From: Desulfobulbaceae bacterium
Lineage (GTDB): Bacteria; Desulfobacterota; Desulfobulbia; Desulfobulbales; Desulfocapsaceae
Assembly: GCA_003509305.1 (NCBI GenBank)
Contig: DOMU01000197.1
Coordinates: 6,367 to 17,461 of the forward strand
Reading direction: 5' to 3'
Length of the DNA: 11,095 bases
In this document: one piece after another, positions 6,318 through 11,095 of the stretch
Position numbering within the stretch: the stretch's first letter is position 1
Layout: each line of letters opens with the position of its first letter
The notes under the pieces: generated by a model
The model's database searches: none
The model's input: the letters and a program-made list of their open reading frames with translations, nothing else
Told to the model about the DNA's origin: nothing
Made by a program: the position numbers and the translations under genes

Positions 6318-6993
6318 CGTGCCATGCTCCATCGGGGACAGTGGAAACCACCCATTCGCGCAGATGCCGCGAAAACAGCGCGCCGCCTATCTCCCGCGCC
6401 CCAAAACGCAGAAGATGGGCGGTGGTGGTCTGACAATCTATGAGTTGGATGCCCAGCGCCATGGCTCGTTGTGCCAGGGCGACGAAGGCGATTTTTGAGG
6501 CGTCGTTTTCCAGGCTGAACATCGATTCGCCAAAAAACACCCGGTCGAGCCGCAGACCGTACAAACCGCCAACCAGGCGCCCGTCTCGCCAGCATTCGAC
6601 GCTGTGGGCATAGCCGAGACGGTGCATACGGATGTAGGCGCGGCGCATTGCCTCGGTAATCCAGGTTTCCCGCCCGGCCTGAAGGCGGCTGGCCGCGCAC
6701 TGGCCAATCACTTCGGCAAAAGCGGTATCGAAACGTACCTGAAACGGTGAGCGCCGTAAAGTTCGGTGCAGGCGGCGGGCGATATGCAGTTCTTTTAGAT
6801 ACAGCACAAGACGAGGTGCAATGAACCACCAGAGGATCGGTTCGCCCTCGTTGTACCACGGGAAAATTCCCTCACGGTAGGCGGCAACCAGACGGTCCGG
6901 ACGCAGGTCGCCGCCGACGGCGAGTAAACCGCTCGGTTCCGCCCACTCCACCGGCGGAAAACGGAGGCCGCGCGTTAATCGGTAAACAGGCAT
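6304..6993 (-). CDS. aat: Leucyl/phenylalanyl-tRNA-protein transferase
   Basis: This 229-residue cytosolic enzyme moves Leu or Phe from aminoacyl-tRNA onto proteins with N-terminal Arg or Lys, creating N-degrons for ClpS/ClpAP. Family blocks appear in order: GLLAVGGDL (22-30), AAYREGIFPWY (37-47), PILWW (52-56), WIT (111-113), GYAHSVECW (127-135), VGGLYGL (141-147), FFGESMFS (153-160) and LIDCQ (184-188). The length is typical and the gene is complete. The ATG at 6993-6991 has no strong Shine-Dalgarno sequence. An 8-bp dyad lies 26 to 48 bases upstream (7019-7041). The zinc-ribbon/TSCPD-like gene overlaps its 3' end, forming a two-gene operon. No clpS or clpA gene is visible in the window. 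Confidence 0.96.
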   Translation of the reverse strand: MPVYRLTRGLRFPPVEWAEPSGLLAVGGDLRPDRLVAAYREGIFPWYNEGEPILWWFIAPRLVLYLKELHIARRLHRTLRRSPFQVRFDTAFAEVIGQCAASRLQAGRETWITEAMRRAYIRMHRLGYAHSVECWRDGRLVGGLYGLRLDRVFFGESMFSLENDASKIAFVALAQRAMALGIQLIDCQTTTAHLLRFGAREIGGALFSRHLREWVVSTVPDGAWHDGNK

Positions 6994-7018
6994 AATTGTA
7001 CAGAAAAAGTGGTAAAGA

Positions 7019-7041
7019 AAACATCATAGCGCTTGATGTTT
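7019..7041. promoter_or_regulatory. Perfect 8-bp dyad upstream of aat
   Basis: AAACATCA (7019-7026) and TGATGTTT (7034-7041) are exact inverted copies around a 7-base spacer that contains the palindrome AGCGCT (7028-7033). The dyad lies 26 to 48 bases upstream of the aat ATG on the minus strand and includes a TATGAT sequence (7028-7023) that could serve as a -10 box. It could be an operator over the aat promoter or a leader hairpin. No convincing -35 box was found. Confidence 0.4.
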
Positions 7042-7146
7042 AGGAAACGGAGACGGATAAATTACTACTCTATTCTTTCCCCCTCCATTATACTCTTTTG
7101 GCTATTGATTGACAGCGGCGGTGGAAGGCGGCTGCCGTAACCGCGA

Positions 7147-7163
7147 GCCCGATGCCATCGGGC
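7147..7163. repeat. GC-rich hairpin upstream of fic
   Basis: GCCCGAT (7147-7153) and ATCGGGC (7157-7163) form a perfect 7-bp stem with a GCC loop. On the plus strand it is followed by AAATTGT, so it is a poor intrinsic terminator. It may be a leader structure of the fic transcript or a boundary mark of transferred DNA. Confidence 0.4.
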
Positions 7164-7231
7164 AAATTGTATGGCAGTACCTTCTTTATGATCAAGTTGC
7201 GGTGCGCTTACGACTTTGGCCATGAATAAAC

Positions 7232-7780
7232 ATGAACAGCAGAGAGGAACAAAGCAAGGCAAACGCCTACCGGCTATTTGATAGCGGCGAGATACGCCGC
7301 GTCGAAATCGGCACGGTGAAAGGTTTACAGCAAATACACCAATACCTGTTTGATGGGCTGTATGACTTTGCCGGCCAGATACGCCACCAGAATATATCGA
7401 AAGGTAATTTTCGTTTCGCCAGCAGCCTGTACCTGAGAGAAAGTCTCGTAAAAATTGAGCAAATGCCCGAGACCACCTTTGAGGAAATTGTGGCCAAGTA
7501 TGTTGAGATGAATGTCGCCCATCCTTTCATGGAAGGCAATGGGCGTAGCGGGCGCATTTGGCTTGACCTCATCTTGAAAAAGAATCTGAAAAAATGTGTG
7601 GACTGGAGTCTTATTAACAAGCGTGCCTACCTTTCAGCCATGGAGCGCAGTCCGGTGAATGACTTGGAACTCCGCGAGCTGTTACGCCCGTCTTTGACCG
7701 ATGAAATTGACAGCCGCGAAACCTTCATGAAAGGTATTGACCAGTCGTATTACTATGAGACGGATGAGTTCAGAGATTGA
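7232..7780 (+). CDS. Fic-domain protein, class III (self-inhibited AMP transferase type)
   Basis: This 182-residue single-domain Fic protein would transfer AMP from ATP to a hydroxyl side chain of a target protein. The catalytic loop [12 protein letters not shown] (97-108) matches HPFx(D/E)GNGRxxR in full, with His97 as base and Asn103/Arg108 for phosphate binding. The target-docking flap precedes it ([11 protein letters not shown], 54-64). The C-terminal helix has SYYYE (Ser172, Glu176), matching the (S/T)xxxE inhibitory motif of class III Fic proteins such as Neisseria NmFic; the usual next Gly/Asn is Thr177. The resemblance to NmFic is strong throughout, including [18 protein letters not shown] and [12 protein letters not shown]. 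Known relatives modify DNA gyrase and are held in check by their own C-terminal helix, so no antitoxin gene is needed, and none is seen. An in-frame stop at 7223-7225 makes 7232 the first ATG. It looks more AT-rich than its neighbours, is flanked by minus-strand genes, and is probably acquired. Confidence 0.95.
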   Translation: MNSREEQSKANAYRLFDSGEIRRVEIGTVKGLQQIHQYLFDGLYDFAGQIRHQNISKGNFRFASSLYLRESLVKIEQMPETTFEEIVAKYVEMNVAHPFMEGNGRSGRIWLDLILKKNLKKCVDWSLINKRAYLSAMERSPVNDLELRELLRPSLTDEIDSRETFMKGIDQSYYYETDEFRD

Positions 7781-7864
7781 ATAATTCGATTTCTATTTCG
7801 ATTTTTTCTCCTGACTCTTCCGGCGGCATTTGACCAATCCCCCTCTCAGAGTGGGATGCCGGGA
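7781..7864. other. Convergent spacer between fic and the YkgJ gene
   Basis: These 84 bases separate the two convergent stops. A T-rich stretch just after fic holds two near copies of TTTCGATTT. A 6-bp arm pair, CGGCAT with ATGCCG around about 26 bases, surrounds a weak C-rich/G-rich hairpin near 7840-7856. There is no T-run after the arms on either strand, so no intrinsic terminator can be assigned with confidence. Confidence 0.35.
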
Positions 7865-8581
7865 TCAGCCACCGTTTAAGATCGTTTCGACGGTCTTGCC
7901 ACCGGCTTCGCTGTGGAAGATGGCGTTGAAGAGTGGCGCGGCCAAAGCGGCTTCCCGCTCATCAAGTAGGAAACCGGGCAGCGGCTCGGCAACGAGCAGC
8001 CGGTTCCGCGCCGCCGTGATTTTTTCGGGCGCGACGAAATAGGCGATTTTTTCATATCCAGGCCGTGTCACCAACGCCAGCAGAATATCGGCCATATTAC
8101 CCCAATATTGCCGTTGTCCGAGATGCTCAATGAGCTGGCAGATGGCGCTGACAACGCCAGTATAGGCCGCGGGCATTACCGCCGCGCCATCCAGCCGACA
8201 GCGTTGGCTCGAAACAAACAAACGGCAGGCAAAGGGCCGGACCGTATAAATCCGGCATAAATCATCGGCAAGAACAGGGCAGGGGGCCTGATTGGCCGGC
8301 CACTCAGGTTCTATCTCTTGTCCGGCCAGGCAGGCGGCGGCGAATTGGTTGGTAGTCACCGGTGGCGGTGCGGTTTCAACGGTGCTGTTCAATGCTTCTC
8401 CAAGCCATTTTTCCAACCCCTGTCGCAGCGCATAACGCAAAATTTCTTCTCCCTCGACGGTGGTCATCGTCACGTTCCGGGTGCAGCAGGTTCGACAGGA
8501 CGGACGGCAGACGACGGCGAATTGCCGCGCCCATTCATCGTACCGGTCATAAATGATGTTAAGGATGGCGGCCTTTTGCAT
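7865..8581 (-). CDS. YkgJ-type cysteine-cluster protein
   Basis: This 238-residue protein of the zinc/iron-chelating YkgJ family is defined by its cysteines. Counted from the chosen Met, CxxxCxxCC (Cys25, 29, 32, 33) is followed by Cys84 and then the family block PCPVLADDLCRIYTVRPFACR (Cys101, 109, 119, with Cys128 after). The pattern implies a bound metal or Fe-S cluster; the molecular role of the family is not established. The ATG at 8581-8579 is preferred. An in-frame TTG at 8617 would add 12 residues that look non-conserved and overlap fabD. No clear Shine-Dalgarno sequence precedes the ATG, which lies 14 bases after the fabD stop, so it is likely translated from the ileS-lspA-fabD transcript. 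The C-terminal half (about 140-238) is helical and has no recognised motif. Confidence 0.85.
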   Translation of the reverse strand: MQKAAILNIIYDRYDEWARQFAVVCRPSCRTCCTRNVTMTTVEGEEILRYALRQGLEKWLGEALNSTVETAPPPVTTNQFAAACLAGQEIEPEWPANQAPCPVLADDLCRIYTVRPFACRLFVSSQRCRLDGAAVMPAAYTGVVSAICQLIEHLGQRQYWGNMADILLALVTRPGYEKIAYFVAPEKITAARNRLLVAEPLPGFLLDEREAALAAPLFNAIFHSEAGGKTVETILNGG

Positions 8582-8595
8582 GGACGATTTTCGCT

Positions 8596-9537
8596 TTATT
8601 CCAGCATCTTCCGGCAAGCGTCGAGGGTCTCCGGACTGTCCACCTGTAAAACCATCACTTTGCCGCCTTTGGACAGCAGTTTTTTCATCATCCCCTTCAG
8701 TACTGTTTTCGGCCCCACTTCGATGAAGGTGTCAACGCCTGAGGCCAGCATCGCCCCAACACTTTCTTGCCAGCGTACCATTGAGATAATCTGCCGCCCC
8801 ATAATGGCGCGGATGGCCTGAGGGTCTTCTTCGCTGGCGGCGGTGACGTTCAGATAGACTGGTGTGTTGGGTTTGTTGAAGATGACGGCGGACAAGGCCT
8901 CGGCGAATTCCGGCACGGCGCCGGCCAGAAGCGGGCTATGGTTGGCGCAACTGACGTTTAAGACAATCACCTTGCCGCCAGCCTCGGCAATTCCCCCGCC
9001 CACGGCGTCAAGGGCGGTGAACGTGCCTGAGATGACAATCTGCTCGGCGGTATTGTGGTTGGCGGCGCAGACAAGCCCATCGCCTTTATAGGCCGCGATA
9101 ATTTCCTGGATTTTTTCCAGTGGCAGACCCAATACCGCCCGCATTCCACCGGGATTGGCACGGCCTTCCCGCTCCATCAACTGGCCGCGGACGGTTACCA
9201 GTTTCAGAGCGTCGGCGGGCGTTAAAACACCCGCCGCGCACAGGGCGCTGTATTCGCCTAAACTGTGCCCGGCAAAACAGTGGATATCCGCCACTGGCAG
9301 GAAGCGCCCGGCCATTTCCCAGCAAATGAGATTAGTCGCGGTGATTGCCGGTTGCAGGACGGCGTTTTCCGTCAGTTTTTCCATCGGGCCATCGGCAATA
9401 AGGCGAGCCAGGGGCTGGCCGGAAATTTCTTCAGCCTCTCGCAGCAGAGCGGCGCAGGCCGCGTCTTGCTCGGCGAAAGCCATGCCCATGCCCAGATACT
9501 GAGAACCCTGTCCGGGAAACATCACGGCGATTTTCAT
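8596..9537 (-). CDS. fabD: Malonyl-CoA:ACP transacylase
   Basis: This 313-residue cytosolic enzyme moves malonate from CoA to ACP and so supplies the extender unit for fatty acid and type II polyketide synthesis. All landmarks are present: FPGQGSQ (7-13), the nucleophile Ser92 in GHSLGE, Arg117 in VRGQLM and His200 in ANHSPLL. The length equals that of typical FabD. The ATG at 9537 has a good AGAGGA sequence (9549-9544) 6 bases upstream and overlaps the lspA stop as ATGA, so it is translationally coupled. Its place between lspA and a YkgJ gene, away from the usual fabH-fabD-fabG-acpP cluster, is unusual. It could be the only FabD or a second copy serving the ACP/KS pair at 1-902. Trans-AT polyketide acyltransferases share the fold, but a free-standing protein with this length and context favours FabD. 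Confidence 0.96.
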   Translation of the reverse strand: MKIAVMFPGQGSQYLGMGMAFAEQDAACAALLREAEEISGQPLARLIADGPMEKLTENAVLQPAITATNLICWEMAGRFLPVADIHCFAGHSLGEYSALCAAGVLTPADALKLVTVRGQLMEREGRANPGGMRAVLGLPLEKIQEIIAAYKGDGLVCAANHNTAEQIVISGTFTALDAVGGGIAEAGGKVIVLNVSCANHSPLLAGAVPEFAEALSAVIFNKPNTPVYLNVTAASEEDPQAIRAIMGRQIISMVRWQESVGAMLASGVDTFIEVGPKTVLKGMMKKLLSKGGKVMVLQVDSPETLDACRKMLE

Positions 9538-10013
9538 ATTTTTTCCTCTTTCGGTTGCCGATCGATCAACATGGCCGCGACAATGTATAAAAAAGCGCCG
9601 ACACAGATGCAGGAATCGGCGACATTAAAAGCCGGCCAGTGGTAGGAGCCAAGCAGCACGTCGAGAAAATCGACAACGGCGCCGAAGCGCAACCGGTCGA
9701 TGAGATTGCCGACGGCGCCGCCGACGATTAAGGCCATGGCGACGGTTAAAAGCCGTTTATCCCGCGCCCATAGCCACCATCCTAACGTGAAGCCGATAAC
9801 GGCAAGCAGGGCGACGACGACGAAAAACCAGTGGCCCCAGGCGCCACTGCCCGCGAGAAAACTGAAAGCGGCGCCGGTATTGGTGACATAGACCAGATTG
9901 AAAAAACCGTCGATGACGGGCCGCGATTCATACGGCGCAAAAGAGAGCATAATCAGCGCCTTCGTGGCCTGGTCGGCGGCGATAACAAATAAAATGACAA
10001 GAGGATAGAGCAT
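9534..10013 (-). CDS. lspA: Lipoprotein signal peptidase (signal peptidase II)
   Basis: This 159-residue inner-membrane aspartyl protease removes the signal peptide from diacylated prolipoproteins. Four hydrophobic helices are visible (about 3-22, 60-82, 87-105 and 134-150). Family blocks: ADQATK (13-18), TNTGAAFS (44-51), GGAVGNLIDR (98-107), VVDFLD (113-118) and FNVADS (129-134), with the catalytic pair Asp115 and Asp133. The frame stays open upstream of the chosen ATG at 10013, but that stretch overlaps the ileS end and lacks lipoprotein-peptidase character. The ATG follows the ileS TAA after one base, and this is the classic ileS-lspA pairing. The stop overlaps the fabD ATG. Confidence 0.97.
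   Translation of the reverse strand: MLYPLVILFVIAADQATKALIMLSFAPYESRPVIDGFFNLVYVTNTGAAFSFLAGSGAWGHWFFVVVALLAVIGFTLGWWLWARDKRLLTVAMALIVGGAVGNLIDRLRFGAVVDFLDVLLGSYHWPAFNVADSCICVGAFLYIVAAMLIDRQPKEEKI
9544..9549 (-). promoter_or_regulatory. Shine-Dalgarno sequence of fabD inside the lspA 3' end
   Basis: AGAGGA on the minus strand (9549-9544) lies 6 bases before the fabD ATG and within the last codons of lspA. It supports the short overlap start and coupled translation. Confidence 0.7.
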
Positions 10014-10014
10014 C

Positions 10015-11095
10015 TTATTTTCCCGGCACATCCCCGGAAGCCAGCACGGCGCGGCAGCGGGCGCACAACGTCGGATGGACCGTATCCTGACTGACCGATT
10101 CGCTGCGTGTCCAGCAACGTTCGCATTTTTCCCCAGCGGCTGGACGCACGGCGATAGCCAGCTCCGGAATTTCATCGCTGACGAAAACATGGCCGTCGGA
10201 AAGTGCCTCAACCAAAGTCAGGCCGGAGACGATGGCCAGTTCACGCAGGCTGGCCGTTTCCTGGCTGATGAATTCCGCCAGATCACCCGAGGCTTTGATA
10301 TCGACCTGGGCTTCGAGCGGGTGACCAATTACCTTGTCGCGGCGGGCGATTTCGAGCGCCTTGGTGATCTCGCCGCGCACGCGCAGAAGCTTACGGAATC
10401 GCTCCTCATGGGCGTTATCGAGCGTCGGCCCGGCTTCAGGAAATTCAGTGAAGAAAATACCCCCTTCGAGAGCGGCGTCGGCGCCGCGCTTATGCAGGCT
10501 GTCCCAGGCCTCACTGGCGGTAAAAGGCAGAATCGGGCTGATCAGTCTCAACAGGCCACTGGCGATGGCATAAAGCGCCGTCTGGGCCGAACGGCGGGCG
10601 ATGGAGCGTCTGCCGTCGGCATAAAGCCGGTCTTTGATGATGTCGAGGTAGAGGGCGCTCATCGTCGTGCCGCAGAAATAATTGAGCGCCTGATAGATGC
10701 CATGAAACTCATAGTTGCTGTAATCCGCCACCATCTTTTGCCGCAGCTCCTCGAAACGGCTGAGCGCCCACTGGTCGAGTTCAAGCGTGTCGGCGAAAGG
10801 CACGGCTGAATTCGGCTCGTAATCGGCCAGATTGCTGAGCAGATAGCGGATGGTATTTCTGATTTTCCGGTACGAGTCGGAAATCTGGCGCAGAATTTCA
10901 TCCGAAACTTTGACATCGTCGCGGTAGTCCTCGCTGGCCACCCACAGACGCAGAATCTCGGCACCGTACTTGCCGATGACCTCGCCCGGCGCGATGACAT
11001 TACCCACCGATTTTGACATCTTGCGGCCCTGGCCATCGACGACGTAGCCGTGGGTGAGCACACCTTTGTAGGGTGCTTGTCCCCGCGTGCCGACC
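10015..11095 (-). CDS. ileS: Isoleucyl-tRNA synthetase, C-terminal part
   Basis: The gene enters from the right edge. The last 359 residues of the class I synthetase that charges tRNA-Ile are present. The fragment starts in VGTRGQAPYKGVLTHGYVVD and has an intact KMSKS loop (residues 25-29 of the fragment) that binds ATP. It continues through the anticodon-binding helical domain and ends with the zinc finger CxxCW-x15-CxxC (Cys324, 327, 344, 347) typical of bacterial-type IleRS that carry this C-terminal zinc site. The catalytic N-terminal half with HIGH and the editing domain are outside the window. The stop TAA (10017-10015) is one base from the lspA start, so it heads the ileS-lspA-fabD-ykgJ operon; its promoter and any T-box leader lie beyond the edge. 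Confidence 0.97.
   Translation of the reverse strand, partial: VGTRGQAPYKGVLTHGYVVDGQGRKMSKSVGNVIAPGEVIGKYGAEILRLWVASEDYRDDVKVSDEILRQISDSYRKIRNTIRYLLSNLADYEPNSAVPFADTLELDQWALSRFEELRQKMVADYSNYEFHGIYQALNYFCGTTMSALYLDIIKDRLYADGRRSIARRSAQTALYAIASGLLRLISPILPFTASEAWDSLHKRGADAALEGGIFFTEFPEAGPTLDNAHEERFRKLLRVRGEITKALEIARRDKVIGHPLEAQVDIKASGDLAEFISQETASLRELAIVSGLTLVEALSDGHVFVSDEIPELAIAVRPAAGEKCERCWTRSESVSQDTVHPTLCARCRAVLASGDVPGK

Larger units (their letters stand above)
6994..7231. other. Gene-free divergent spacer between aat and fic
   Basis: These 238 bases hold two inverted repeats: the dyad at 7019-7041 and a GC-rich hairpin, GCCCGAT (7147-7153) with ATCGGGC (7157-7163) around a 3-base loop. The hairpin has no T-run on either strand and ends 68 bases before the fic start. 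No recognisable gene or separate Fic antitoxin is seen. An exact TTGACA occurs at 7109-7114 but has no acceptable -10 partner. Confidence 0.5.

Noticed and set aside
7109..7137. Exact TTGACA as -35 box of a fic promoter
   Set aside because: The bases at the right distance (around CTGCCG) bear no resemblance to a -10 box.
7116..7225. Open plus-strand frame leading into the fic start (from a TTG near 7109 to the TGA at 7223-7225) as a Fic antitoxin
   Set aside because: No ATG, no ribosome binding site, no resemblance to known Fic antitoxins, and class III Fic proteins carry their own inhibitory helix.
7065..7262. 65-codon minus-strand ORF between aat and fic
   Set aside because: Unprotein-like composition, overlaps the fic start, no recognised motif and no downstream partner.
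8582..8617. N-terminal extension of the YkgJ-type protein from a TTG at 8617
   Set aside because: It overlaps fabD, uses a rare start and adds residues with no family character; the ATG at 8581 is simpler.
10014..10211. Longer LspA starting inside ileS
   Set aside because: The added 66 residues are an out-of-frame reading of the IleRS zinc-finger region and would put a non-membrane tail before the first helix.
10075..10809. 244-codon plus-strand ORF opposite ileS
   Set aside because: It is a shadow of the well-supported ileS frame in GC-rich DNA; its translation has no family features.

Overview
The window reads as a chromosomal segment of a Gram-negative bacterium: it has lipoprotein signal peptidase, an Aat transferase and a proteobacterial-type Fic protein. 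By general impression it is moderately GC-rich and could come from Desulfobacterota or a related proteobacterial lineage, but nothing in the sequence settles the taxon. It has ten well-supported protein genes, two of them cut by the window edges, and no rRNA, tRNA, CRISPR array or recognisable IS element.

Left end, minus strand (1-902): an acyl carrier protein followed, with a 4-base ATGA overlap, by a beta-ketoacyl synthase that runs off the left edge. Motifs of both resemble the dedicated ACP/KS pairs of aryl-polyene-type clusters more than housekeeping AcpP/FabF, so a specialised lipid or polyene cluster may continue to the left. A 464-base gene-poor stretch (903-1366) precedes them; it holds a strong hairpin that may be an interspersed repeat, a pair of direct repeats and one doubtful small ORF.

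Centre (1367-5788): RNase R (rnr, minus) and a long RelA/SpoT homolog (plus) diverge from a 129-base spacer. Two good promoter matches there share one palindromic -10 element. The RelA/SpoT homolog keeps every visible ppGpp-hydrolase residue but has lost the key synthetase residues, so it is probably a hydrolase or regulatory RSH rather than a bifunctional one.

Middle right (5793-7780): aat (N-degron leucyl/phenylalanyl transferase) and an overlapping downstream gene for a zinc-ribbon plus TSCPD-like protein lie on the minus strand. They converge on the RelA/SpoT homolog with only a 4-base gap. A class III, self-inhibited Fic protein follows on the plus strand as a lone accessory gene behind a gene-free stretch with two dyads.

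Right end, minus strand (7865-11095): a tight operon ileS (3' part) - lspA - fabD - YkgJ-type cysteine-cluster gene. Spacings are 1 base, a 4-base overlap and 14 bases. It links isoleucyl-tRNA charging, lipoprotein maturation and the malonyl-loading step of fatty acid synthesis. The FabD here could supply malonyl-ACP to the ACP/KS pair at the other end of the window, but that link is inference only.
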